From the NCBI GenBank assembly GCA_036897625.1, contig JAYMTA010001417.1:1-20117 (forward strand): 20,117 bases of DNA, read 5' to 3'. A program made the translations under genes and the position numbers. This document shows positions 1-11,309 of this stretch, one piece after another. The notes beneath the pieces were generated by a model. That model worked only from the letters and a program-made list of their open reading frames with translations, made no database searches and had not been told where the DNA came from. Source of the DNA: Pelargonium cotyledonis (lineage: Eukaryota > Streptophyta > Magnoliopsida > Geraniales > Geraniaceae). Within the stretch, counting starts at the first letter, position 1. The number at the start of each line of letters is the position of its first letter.

Positions 1-1916
1 TCTATTATCTAAAGGATGAAAATTTGGTGTAATGAGTGTGATTTATTGAGTCTTTTGAGTTTGTAACTCCAAACTCTATTATTTAAAGGATTTAGATAAA
101 TAGTTTAGACGTAGTATTCTTCTATTGTAGTATAGCTAATATATATTAGTGAATATTATATTTAAAGTTATTAGTAATTAGTAATAGTTAATAGAATGTT
201 CATATGTAACCTATGAAAGGTGGAAAGTTTTGCAATGAGAAGGTTATTAACTATTATTTTGGTGAGGTGGTAACTCCTAATACACGCTCGCCAATTTTAA
301 CATATATAGTATGGATTTAACGATTCTATTTCTTTAATTTATGATTTCCTTAACCTTTATATATATATTTATTTATTTAATATACCGTCGTTGGTTGGAC
401 ACTACCAGCATACACACTCTGTCACGTCGCGTTCCCTTCCCATCATTGTCCCATGAGGAGGTGCCATTATACATATATATATAAACTGGGTCGCTCCGCT
501 TCCACAAATTCATTAGGGTAAATATATGAATCATATTAGATGAGGTGACATCCTCTCATGATCTTGGCTTACCCTATGCCTAAAAAGATAATGTCTCATA
601 TCCATTATATTCTCTTTATATATAGAAACATGTTTCACAAAATTATGTAGTACTATGTCTTTTAGTTGTAAAATTGGCTAGTTCGGGCCTTTTTATCCGG
701 TGATCAATTTCTACCTTGATTGCATTTTTTAAGTTTTTGTCACGTCTCGAAAGAATGAGTCTCCTTCAGGCGGAACGCTCCTATACTTGCGAGACGGGTG
801 TTGATTAGTGTATTATTTGTGTAGGTTTAATCTAATTTGTCATAATATGTGTTTATATTGCTTGACGCCCATAAAAATTGTTGACCCTTCTCTTCAAAAA
901 CGAAAGATTCGGAGGTGCCGTCCAGTTCTCTCGGACCGCGACATTTTGCTCACCCAAAAATAATGTCATGTGGGCCCTGGTATTCGTATTAAAATTTTGC
1001 AGAAATTGTTTTCTATGGTACAGACACGAAAGAGAAAGAAATTATAGTGTGCAATTAATTGCAACTACTACTAGTGTACGGTACTCCTGAGGAGTCTGTC
1101 ACAAACACACTCTTCATAGACTTCACTCATTCAAACGTTATTCATTAATTGCACCAATATCTCCTCATATGCTCCTTCCTCTTCTGACATTACAACACAC
1201 ATCACAACCACCTTTCCCATACACAGCCATATCATGAAACTCGAAAGTGTTGTTTTAGGATGTCACGTGACAACGACTCATATCACGTGACAATAAAATT
1301 AAAATTCATCTCTTTCTCAAAAATGTGTTGAGCAGAGAACGAATATAACCGTCAGTAAACTTAATTGTAATATATATATATAAAAAATGCTAAATGTCTC
1401 ATATTTTGTACAAAATAACGTGACAATCTACGTGGCAGCTAATTTTTTTTTTCGTATTTTTGTAGTTAAAAATTAATTTTAATGAATAACAACCCGATGT
1501 ATACGATACCATCACCCTTCTATGAATTTTTAGCGTGAAACGCTCGGTTTATTAAAAATACTGCACACATAACGCGTTATAATTCGGCTAAATTATAACT
1601 GTAATATTTAATATTTCATGTCTCATTCATTAGCACATTATTTTCTACAACTATTTTTATAAAAAATTTTGTAAGTATAACATTGGTTTGTATATATTTC
1701 TCTTAAGTCAGTTGCAAGTATAACCATAGTCTTTTTAACCGTTCGTGTGTCTTGTCTATTTTTCCCTTGTACATACCGAATGAAGACATAAACTCACTCA
1801 AATTGTTCGGCACGCGCGAAGAGACCTGAGAGTAGGCATAAATCTAGGAAGGAAAAAAAAAATGTCCGATATCTTCACAAGTCACAACCGAGCACTATCT
1901 CACCGTGCACGCGTCA
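1..1916. other. AT-rich upstream intergenic region
   Basis: I see no convincing gene here. The open frames are short, some lack a true ATG (the one at 878 opens with TTG), and none resembles a known protein. The stretch holds TA-rich microsatellite runs (about 471-483 and 1371-1383), a near-repeat of roughly 17 bases at 2-17 and 74-90, a short inverted pair (CGTCTCG at 743-749 and CGAGACG at 790-796) that may be a remnant of an old mobile element, and the ACGTG cluster listed separately. The part nearest 2002 is presumably the promoter of gene 1. Confidence 0.6.
1261..1437. promoter_or_regulatory. ACGTG / G-box cluster upstream of gene 1
   Basis: Two perfect CACGTG G-boxes lie at 1264-1269 and 1284-1289, exactly 20 bp apart. 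The first is the centre of the 12-bp perfect palindrome TGTCACGTGACA (1261-1272). The string ACGTGACAA occurs at 1265-1273, 1285-1293 and 1418-1426, and a fourth core, ACGTGGCA, begins at 1430. CACGTG is the classic target of plant bHLH and bZIP factors, and ACGTGGC resembles an ABA-response element. The cluster is about 565-740 bp upstream of the gene 1 start codon, so a role in that gene's control is plausible but inferred. Confidence 0.5.
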
Positions 1917-2001
1917 CCTTCTCTCACTCTCTGTCTCTTGACTTCACCTTCCTCCACTCCTCTCTGTTTCTACACAGCAAGTTCAATTATAGAGAGGAGC
2001 C
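1917..2001 (+). promoter_or_regulatory. Pyrimidine-rich leader / core promoter of gene 1
   Basis: From about 1917 to 1975 the + strand is a run of CT-rich sequence ending in a short A-rich stretch before the ATG. Such Y-patch or CT-rich leaders are common at plant transcription starts. No clear TATA box is seen at the expected distance. An in-frame TAG at 1987-1989 lies four codons upstream of the ATG, so the protein cannot extend further 5' in this exon. Confidence 0.4.
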
Positions 2002-5000
2002 ATGAAAGGTGAAGCAAAAATGGTTTTCAAGTCCAAGATGAAGTGGGTTGGTTTGGTTGGGATCGTCCTCTCTGCTTTCTCTCTCTTCGTCCACTTCTTG
2101 CTCGCCAGATTCACCCAACAAGCCATCGGAGGCTACCATTCTTCAATCACCATCTTCTCTTGGCGACCCATCTTTCACAATGCCCACTTTTCTACACCCG
2201 TAATGTGCACCAACACCTACAAAGATCCCATTTTTATTTTTTCAATTTTGCCCATCTCTCTCTGCTTTTGGAACTGTGTTCATTATCACGATTTGGTGCT
2301 TTGCTTTATGGGTTATCGATGTTTTTGTCAATGCATGTGAAACAGTTGGAGCAATCACTGTCGTTTTCGGGCATTTACATTTTCTTGGCTTGAGTTTTAT
2401 GTTTTATGGGTTTTGTTTGGATCTCCGGAAACTGATACAGATTGGTTTGCTTGTTTTCGGAATTGTGCTTATATTTGACCTTTTGTTTTTCTCTTATCTT
2501 TGTTGTGCAGAGCTCTATGTATAGAAGACTATGGGGTCCAGTGAGCCATCTTGAATTTTTACACCCAGATGCGAATCCTAGAGGATACTATGCTGGTTAG
2601 TTTCAAGGTTCAATTTTGTTCTTTCCACTTTCAGGACTTGTTATTGTTTATGCATTTTTTTTTCTTAAATATGAAAGTCAAGCCAACTGTAGGTCAAATT
2701 GCAGGTAATGTTGTGCTTTCTTTTTTTGCATTGAGGAGGGAATGTGGAGCCCTTTTCCATGAATAAATAGGCAAGAGGGCTACAACTAGATATTAATAGT
2801 AAACTATCACCATTAGTACTTTAACAGACCTATGTTTGGAGGATTAACTTTTGTCGAATCTTTAGAACTTTCTGTTGTGTTTTGGGAACTGTTGAACATC
2901 TAAGCTTTAGACTTTTAAGTTATGCTGATATCACCTTCCTGCTGAAGAATGAGTTTTAAACTTGAAACCAATGAAGCCAGCCCATTGCTCTATATATCAT
3001 GTTTTTTTATTAGGTATTCTAGAGTCTAGATCATAGTGTTCTTCTTCATGAGTGATTGGGGAAAATGAAATTGTAGATAGCTAATCCAATATGCTTGAGA
3101 TAAGGAACTTAAGTTGGTATTTTTATGATTTTACTACAGTGATGTTTCTTCTATTTGCTATGGTTCATTTGCTCAATTTGGATTTGTTGATCTTTCCAAC
3201 AATTGGTGCAAGAAAAACGTGTATCTAAATTCTGCCTCTTCAGACCGTGCTCTCTATTTTACTGATTCATTGCATTGGATATGAGTTGTAATGCTCTTCC
3301 ATTCTCTAATAGGTTGCCTTTTGTTTTAGACATCACTGTTTCCTTTTGTAGTATCGGTTTAATTTTATAGTTAATAATAAGAAATAAGGTTTATGGTCCT
3401 GCTAATCCGTACTTAATTAGTTTTCTTTAATTATTGGTAGTATTCCTAACTCAATTTATTTATACCAGAACCCAGTTTACAAACAAATGGGTTTATATTT
3501 GTCAGGATACAGGGCGGTTTCCATGAGATTAAGAACTCGGTGATATAGACTACTTGAACTTGAACTCCCTGTTGTACTATAGAAGTTATATAGTATTATA
3601 TTGATTAGATATGATTGACAATATCTTAAATGTCCAGATATGTGATGCTGTTGTGGTTGCTCGGCTTCTTAATGCTACCTTAGTTATTCCACAGATCCAA
3701 TCAACCACGAGTAGCAAGGGGATCAGGTTGCCTTATACCTAGAAACTCATCACAATTTAGACTTTTGCTTTTGGTATTTTAAAAGCTTTTGTTAGTCTAG
3801 TCATGAACTAAATCTGTCTTTGTACTAAACATTTCTTTCTTGCAGCTCCGAATTTAAGAGCTTTGCCTACCTCTATAATGAAGAGCAGTTCATGGCTGCT
3901 TTAGAAAAGGATGTGAAAGTAGTGAAAACTCTTCCCAAGAATCTCAAAGGGGCCAGGAGAAAAAAGAAGATTCCAAGTTTTAAAGTGCCTTACTCAGCTT
4001 CACCATATTTTTATTTGCACAATGTTCTCCCGGTATTAAACAAACATTTAGTTGTTGAACTAGTTGTTTCTGATGGAGGATGCTTACTGGTAATAACTAA
4101 CGACCATACTTTGCATCTTCCATAGTGTGCTGAACTTTAGTAGGATATTTTGTTGTTGTTAATTATTGTGAATACGGCACATTATTTATCAAGGTATCTT
4201 GATTTGGCCACATGGTGGGGTAGGGCAAGCTTTCTGTCTATTACACATTTGTTAATGCGTGGTCATTATTGAGACAGTGTAGCATGTGTCGGAAGTGAAA
4301 TATAAATGTAACTTGTTTAATCAAGTCAGTATGATTTTGGTAGACTTCGTATGTACCCATGGTCCATGATTTATCATATTAGATATGAGAGAATGTAATA
4401 TACCATTTACATGATGTGTCATGAGGTGTAGATGGTATCACATATGCTAAGACTTATTGGGCCCTCCAACTATCAACTTAAGCTTTTGGGTTGGAGTCAA
4501 GAAACTGTGCCCTGAGATTCTTGTTCCCTTAATGCTCATATTTCAATGGAACAAGGAATGACTGATTATGCTTTCCCAAGCAGATTTTTTTAGTCTTCAC
4601 CTTTATTTTCAAGCTGCATCCTTTTAGATTAATTATTTTTTGTATGCGCCCACACCTGTTATCTTCAGAAAACTTAAGTTAGGACATGATAATGTTATTA
4701 AGTGCCAAAGCCCCCTCCACCCGGGAGGTTTCTTATTATTATTTTATTGTTTTTTAAAAGTGCTGATTTAGAATAATTAAAGTATTGCCATAGTTTTTCA
4801 TTATTGTAATCATTTCTGGATCTTGTCCAGTCCGCCCTTCCACCTCATCTGGAAGAATACCAGAGGCTAAGATGCAGGGTTGCTTTTCATGCCCTTCGAT
4901 TTCGGCCGGAGGTCCAGGAACTTGCAACTAAAATTCTGCAGAGGTCAATATTACTCATTGTTAAAGCTCATGTAATTTGTTTTACTATGCATTTTTTTAT

Positions 5001-7462
5001 CATTATTTTTATCCATCTCTAGGCTACGGGCTCCTGGACGACCATTCATAGCCTTTGACCCTGGGATGACTAGAGATACTTTAGCATATCACGGTTGTGC
5101 TGAACTCTTCCTGGTATCTGTTTCTAGACCGGTAGTAATCAGTGGTTATTTGATTGTCGAAACTTATATTAGCAAAGCTTATCCAACATTTGATATGTGT
5201 ATTGGAATTTCTTAAGGATGTACATAGTGAGCTCATTCAGCACAAAAGGGCATGGATGATAAAACGCGGTATTATAAAGGGAAATCTTCTTGTCAATTCT
5301 TCAGAACTACGTGCTAATGGTTCGTGTCCACTTATGCCAGAAGAGGTAAAGTGTGTACAATAACTTTAATTGCAAAGATTGGCCTCAGTTCTTATTCGAT
5401 GTGCAACGATCCATGTCTGGACTTCACAGGGTGCCACTTAGTGATTTAGAGCATTGGGACTTGTTACTTTCACTGTATTTAAATAGGAAATTGGTTGTAG
5501 AATTTTGTTCTCTCTCGTCATCATGAAATGACAGGATCAACTCTGCTTTGGTGCACAGTTCTGGTTGGGCATAGGAAAAACCTGCGAGGAATAAACCTAA
5601 TTAGAAATGACTTGTTAGTTTAGCTACTTTTTGGTGTTGATCATTCAGAGTAAATAAATAAAATAGCTCAAGGCCTTGCTATTCTGAACTTTAGTTTCTA
5701 CAGATTGGCATTTTACTCGGTGCATATGGGTACTCATGGGACACGGTAATATATGTTGCCGGAGGAGAAGTTTTTGGAGGCCAAAGGACTCTAATACCAC
5801 TTCATGCAATGTTTGAAAATGTTGTTGATAGGACTTCCCTAAGCACAAGTTGGGAGCTCAATAGAATTTATGGTCGTGAGACTTCCCTAATTGGTGGCTC
5901 TTTCAGTACTCCACCTCTTGCCGAGAAAGAAATGAAGTTTGAAACATGGAAAAATGGAGGTCCACGTCCTCGCCCACTTTCGCCGCCACCAGCACGACCT
6001 AAAGTATGTAATATTGAAGGTTGGTGGGGTTGGGTGGCTGAGAGTGATAATGAGCCTGATAGCACTGTCATGGAGTTGAGAACTAATGCCCATAAGTTAC
6101 TATGGGAAGCAATCGATTATGTGATTTCTGCTGAGGCTGATGTCTTTATCCCCGGATTCGATCGTGATGGCAAGGGGCATCCAAATTTAGCGAGTTTGGT
6201 AATGGGCCACAGACTCTATCAGTCAGCTGCATCAAAAACATTCAGGCCAGACAGGTAGTTATATCAAATTCTCAAGTTTGAATTCATATACTTCATCAAG
6301 CACAGTAGCATTGATTAGTTGATCATTGCACGTACCTTATACACTCGGTAATTGATAAATCATAACTAATATCTCCATACATAATATAGGTGATAATTGC
6401 CAAATCAACATTCAACACATTTTCCATTTTGCTCTAACTTAATTATATCAAAATTCCACATGTAGAAGTATCAAGTGAAATGTTATGTGGATGTATTGCC
6501 TCAATTATTGACCTTTCTATGTTCCCATGTCCTCTCTTCCCTCTTCTTTACTCTCACTATAAATCATTGATCCACCATTAACGAATGATTAACACAGTCA
6601 GTTTGAGTCTTGCCAAGTGGGCACAAGGGCCTAAACGAGCCGGGCCAAAAAATGCATTTGTTTTTATTGAACTACTTTTCGTCAGTTCTAACATGTCTTG
6701 CCACTTGGTGGGATAGGCTAGGGCCGATAAAAAGTTGCAAAACAAGAACACATGAGTTTCTTTAGCTTTGTAAAGCTAAAACCATCCCGTGCTCTGAGAT
6801 TTACTGCACACTGCATGTAATTTATGACGTGCTCCACAACTCATAAGAACACTGCATGTTAGACTGGCATCATTATAGAATTCATTGCAGCTAGACCTGC
6901 TTTCACGATATCTTCTGAAGTTGCATTGAATTGCTATATGAATGACGATTATGCTGCTAATATAATATATTTATGTTTGTGCCAACTCAGACAGAAAATT
7001 GCCAAGCTTTTGGAGAAAACCAGTGGCTACCTGTATCAAGCAAACCATACTTGGCTTAGATCAGTTCGCAGGCATCTAAGTAAAACTTTACTCGACGGGC
7101 TCACTGAAGCATCGACAAGTTCAAAGCCACTATCCTTTCTATCTCATCCGATTCCTGAATGTTCTTGCAGAAGGTATGAGCCTACTGAAAAATCTACTCA
7201 TCACGCTTCTAGTCCCTTGGCTCACTCTCAGGTTGAGGCTACTCTCGGAGTTGTGCACCGCTGCCCTGCTTGGATGGACCATGGATTAGTCTATCGGTCA
7301 AAGGATAGGGATAAAGAAGAGGATCTTGACGACGATGAATCTTCATCATCTGGACTATTTTTTGGACACACCGATGGAAACCATGAAGGTGGAGGTGGCG
7401 AAATAAACAAAGTAGAAACCCAATTAGAGGATCGAGAAGAACTTGAGGCAGGAGAGAGATAA
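2002..7462 (+). CDS. O-fucosyltransferase-like (GT106/DUF246) family protein, ten exons, 680 aa
   Basis: A plant GT106-type putative glycosyltransferase, probably a Golgi type II membrane protein; donor and acceptor are unknown. Exons 2002-2199, 2511-2595, 3469-3539, 3638-3726, 3846-4089, 4831-4943, 5023-5113, 5217-5345, 5704-6254 and 6991-7462 join in frame (2043 nt with stop), all with GT-AG introns; the longest are 2596-3468, 4090-4830 and 6255-6990. Residues 1-15 are basic, then about 16-36 form one hydrophobic anchor. The stem carries SITIFSWRP (48-56). Family blocks follow: GFHEIKNSICDAVVVARLLNATLVIP across exons 3-4 (shown in parts: GFHEIKNS, then ARLLNATLVIP), DGGCLL at the end of exon 5, RCRVAFHALRFRPEV in exon 6, YHGCAELF in exon 7, CPLMPEE in exon 8, YVAGGEVFGG (357-366), EADVFIPGF (484-492) and the tail block SHPIPECSC. 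The C-terminus is acidic (about 632-645). Where paralogues have HLR there is FDPG (278-281). The overall order and length recall Arabidopsis At5g63390, from memory, hence no symbol. Confidence 0.88.
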
Positions 7463-8647
7463 CAATAAGCTTAGATATGACATTTTAGGATGACCCCTCA
7501 TGGTGCCCATACATGATGAAACTTGACCTTGCTAGCAACATCTAGCAATGACTCAAAATCGGTACATCCTTTGCTGATTCCAAGGTTGTTGGTCATTCTT
7601 GATTTCCTTCTTACGAGCAAGGAATGAGGTTCGCGAAGATCTGATTCAATGACCGGTTGACTGACCGACTCCTCCGGCTCATAATTTGTGCTGCCATTAG
7701 GTGCTATCAATATGTTCGGGTTTTCGTCGGGTATGTATTTGGTTATGTCACCTGACCACTAATTTGGATGTAATTTAGTAATTTTTTCAGTGGAGACCAA
7801 AAAATTGCATGTTGACTAGGGAATAGATGAAGTTTGTGGCATTTTGACTCCATATTACACAGATGAAACATGAGAAGACAGTGTATGTTTGTGTGATACT
7901 GTGATCAATGTCTGGTTATTGTATTAAGAGTATATTTTTGTATTGTTGGAATATTGTAAATCTATGCTCATATCTATTAAGTCAAAGGTAAATACTTGTT
8001 GATCCTATTATTTATCTTCCATTGGAGAAGAACAAATTTACTTTGTAGCTAGCAATTTACAAAGTCATATTTATCTCCTCTTAAACGACTGTAAACTGTC
8101 CTGCCATCTATAAGCCTCTTCGGCCATTCATCTTAATCGCCTCAGTCATTTGGATGCTTAATCGTCATGTGATTGTGTCACATCGTCATGACATATGTGA
8201 ATATTTACATAACTCGAGCACTAAATGACTCCGTTTTGATAATTAAAGATACAAACAAATGAAACTATCCGTTATATATGTACAACTTGATAATCGACAT
8301 TGTTGTGCTAATATGGCTAAACGTGTTAACGCGGGGATATTGACATGCTATTGTTGGTCCAATAATGGGTTAACTATGCAATTGGAGCTAAACCAATACT
8401 TAATTATTATTTTTTAATTAAGCTTAATCTAAGCAAATAACCCACACCTTAATTCTTATTACCAGGGACGCCTCGCCTAGGGCTTCATCTCTGTCCAATT
8501 GTCTTCTTCTTCAACATTCCGTTGTGCGCCACCACTTTTATGTACGCTCGTGTCTCGTTTTCTCCAATTGCAAGCAGTGGCTGCTCTCTCGTTTCTTCAA
8601 ATTCTGGTTTTCTCGTGTTTAGATTTTGCAGAAAATCGTTGCGGGAA
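7463..8647. other. Intergenic: gene 1 3' region and promoter/leader of the bHLH gene
   Basis: The first few hundred bases are likely the 3' UTR of gene 1; a T-rich stretch around 7915-7965 could be its 3' end, though no clear AATAAA was found. The rest has short open frames only. An AT-rich block at about 8398-8420 precedes pyrimidine-rich sequence from about 8485 that is probably the leader of the bHLH gene. An ATG at 8540 is in frame with the chosen start at 8648 and would add 36 residues. Confidence 0.45.
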
Positions 8648-11309
8648 ATGGTAAATTGTACGAACAATCATTTGGAAGAAGATGAAGATGGAAACGAATA
8701 TAATTCTTACAGAGGTGCGTGTCTGTGTTCATGGAATTGCGCACACTTCATCATGATCCTTCGATTTTCAGCTTTATAATTCTTTCAAATTTTCATTTTT
8801 CTGCATTATGCTTGTTTCAACAGTTGGAAAGAAAAGTGAGCTGAAGGGGAACACCCCGCGGTCGAAGCACTCCGAAACCGAGCAGCGGAGGAGGAGCAAG
8901 ATTAATCAGAGGCAAGCCCAACTAGCTTATTGACTGTTTTATGTTCAAATTTTTATTTGAGCTTCATTTATGTTTGTACGAAAATGGAGTAGATGGTGTC
9001 CATTTCATTGGAGTTTTTCTTTATTTTAGGTTGCGTGCATAGTAAAATGTATGATTTTTGGTTATTTATATATAATGCAGTATAATGGAAGAATTCTGAA
9101 ACTCTGGTGAAAGTTATGATTTTTGTTGCAACATTATAATTTGGCAATAGTTTTGCAATTTAGAACCCTATTATCCTAATACTTATCTATCATCTAAACT
9201 CTAATTCTTTTTCTAAATAATTTTGAACTGGTGATGCCTTATGTTAGAACTAAATTTTGAAATTTGTGAGTTTGAGGGCTGTACAATATGATCCTAGGGT
9301 TCATTTCTAATTTCGACAATACCCGTCATGAGGTTGTAGTTGGAACTTCATGGAATGATGTTCAGATTCATGAAAAATACAACAAAAACCACTACCTAGT
9401 CATTTCCTAAACAATGTTGGGGACAATCACATGAATCCTATAACAAAATTCTTTGACATCCTGTGTTTGTATCTCCACCTGCACCTTATTCTATTTATAG
9501 CTAATATTATCACCTCTATTGAACCAAGTGTTTTTATGTCTTTTCTCACTATTTCATTCCATGTTAATTTGGACCTGTTCCTATCTCTTTAAGTTTATCC
9601 TAACGAAATTCTCACATTTCTTCATAGGGTCACTAATCTTCTTACAAGACACATGTCCAAACCACCTTAAACGGTTTTTCTTTTATTTATCGTCAATTTA
9701 ACTGACCCTAACTCGAACTCAAATACTCTAATTCCTTATCTTAGTGTTACCACAAAATCCAGCTTTCTGCTACCCTTATCTTATGTCATTGTAGTCCTTT
9801 TGGAGCCCTAACATTCACTGTCATGCAACATGGAGCTGTGATAAATGGCTACATATTCGTTAGTTATTTATGACCTAAGATATGATCAAAGTTTAGTTTA
9901 ATTCTTTAATGCACTGTTGAAGTTTCCCGTCTTATGTGACTTCAACATAGATGTAGATTTACCTGTTATGACTTAAAGTTAATTGATTTTTTTTATTTTT
10001 TTTTTTCTGTTGTTGTTGTTATGTGATATTATTGATTGCTAAAAGTAGTGTTTTATCTGCTCTTTGCTATGGGCTTGCCTCCCTGCTGTCCTCTACAATT
10101 AACATGAGATCACAATGTTGGTGCTACAAAAATCCTTCCTCACTTCTCCTCACGTGCATCACTCTTTGATCCACGCTTTCTGACCCTGTACATGATGGTC
10201 TCCTTTTCAACTAATAGCCTCTGCAGTGGTTTGTTACTCACATGATAATTTATAATTGGAAAGCAGGTTTCAGGCATTAAGAGATCTCATACCGCAAAAT
10301 GACCAGAAACGAGACAAGGCATCATTGTTGTTGGAGGTATGCTCTCTAGTTATGTTTGTGTATACACATCTTATAAATGGATTTAAGAATTTCATAGTTA
10401 TATGCAGGCTATAGAGTACATCCAGTTTTTACATGAAAAGTTACAGATGTATGAAGGATCATACCAAGGATGGAGTCGAGAGCCTACTAAACTGATTCCA
10501 TGGGTAAGATTCTAAAGTAATGTATGTGTGGATTATCATCATGACATATGATTTCTTTTGCCAACATCTTCATTTCGTATCTCCTTTTGACTGTGCCTTT
10601 GCTGTCATAACAAATTTGTGCACGGCCTGTTGTGTAAAATTATTTTAAATGCTGTAGATAGCTGTTTGATATGTGCCCAACAGATGTTGCATTTTGATGC
10701 AATGTGTGTCTGTTTAGTGTGGTGTTGGAAATAAAATTGTAGAACATTTAAAATTTGTATGTTTTGCCCTTGCATTTTGATGCAATATGTGTCTGTTTAG
10801 TGTGGTAAACATTTTGCAGAATCAAAATGTTTTTCTTGATATTGGAAGAAACCAGTCGTTTTGCATTGTTCTACCAGCTTTGAGAAAGATGCTTTTAGAA
10901 GTGACATGTTTGTGAACAACTGGCAAGTGTATGAGCTGATATTTTTGTGTGTGTTTGAGTTTCATTTTTCTTGGAAGAAACCAGATGTTATTTCTCTTTG
11001 ACTTTGGTTGTACTGATTTTAACAGTTCTTTTAGAGGATACTTGTTAATGGTGTCATCTTTGTTTGAAACAGAGAAGTCATAATGTGGCTGCAGAAAGAT
11101 CTATGGATCATTCTCAAGTCATAAAGGTTGGCTCTGGTCTTGAAATTTTATCCACAGAAATGCCCACAAATGCTCAGAACTCAGTGGAATCTGACTTCGG
11201 CACAAAAGCAACATACAAAGTAATGGATTGTTCTCCTGGGTCAGCTACTCTAGCAAAACTCCTAAACATGCAAATCCAACAATTTCTTCTTGTTGGAAGC
11301 AGTTATTAA
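8648..11309 (+). CDS. BIM-type bHLH transcription factor, readable part (185 aa), truncated by an in-frame stop
   Basis: BIM proteins are nuclear bHLH factors that partner BES1 in brassinosteroid signalling and bind E-box sites. Exons 8648-8714, 8824-8911, 10267-10336, 10408-10503 and 11073 onward join in frame. The acidic N-terminus ([10 protein letters not shown]) is BIM-like. The basic region [17 protein letters not shown] (37-53) has His38, Glu42 and Arg46, the H-E-R pattern of G-box-binding bHLHs. Helix 1, a loop ([12 protein letters not shown]), and helix 2 running into a short leucine-rich helix ([19 protein letters not shown]) follow. [16 protein letters not shown], ending at residue 107, is a BIM signature. 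Exon 5 then runs 78 codons to TAA at 11307-11309, whereas family members of about 300 residues continue. The intron 8912-10266 starts with GC. The start at 8648 is chosen because the N-terminus then resembles BIM2; the in-frame ATG at 8540 is an alternative. The closest family name is BIM2, but the symbol is withheld because the gene is interrupted. Confidence 0.75.
8912..10266 (+). other. GC-AG intron inside the bHLH domain (1355 bp)
   Basis: Exon 2 ends in ATTAATCAGAG and the intron begins GCAAGC; no GT is near that could keep frame. The acceptor is AAAGCAG before GTTTCAGGC. Joining AG to G restores Arg at the conserved NQRF position, so the junction is fixed by the protein. AG|GCAAG is the usual form of the rare plant GC donor class. 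The intron is AT-rich with a T-run near 9988-10006 and holds no recognisable gene. Confidence 0.8.
10687..10806 (+). repeat. Two 37-bp direct repeats in a bHLH intron
   Basis: Copies at 10687-10723 and 10770-10806 differ at one base and lie 83 bp apart. They include ATTTTGATGCAAT and GTCTGTTTAGTGTGGT. The same intron (10504-11072) also carries TTGGAAGAAACCAG at 10842-10855 and 10971-10984. This looks like local duplication; no function is apparent. Confidence 0.85.

Noticed and set aside
743..796. Inverted 7-bp pair CGTCTCG / CGAGACG
   Set aside because: Too short to define a transposon end or hairpin of note; no target duplication found.
878..1090. 70-codon open frame upstream of gene 1
   Set aside because: It opens with TTG, not ATG, has no recognisable domain, and lies in ordinary AT-rich intergenic DNA.
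2043..2524. Overlapping hydrophobic open frames after gene 1 exon 1
   Set aside because: They are shifted frames of exon 1 or translations of T-rich intron 1; the splice model explains the region fully.
5645..6093. Minus-strand open frames opposite gene 1 exon 9
   Set aside because: They mirror a conserved coding exon whose + strand product matches the family.
7498..7710. 70-codon minus-strand frame after gene 1
   Set aside because: No domain, no splice partners, and it falls in the probable 3' UTR of gene 1.
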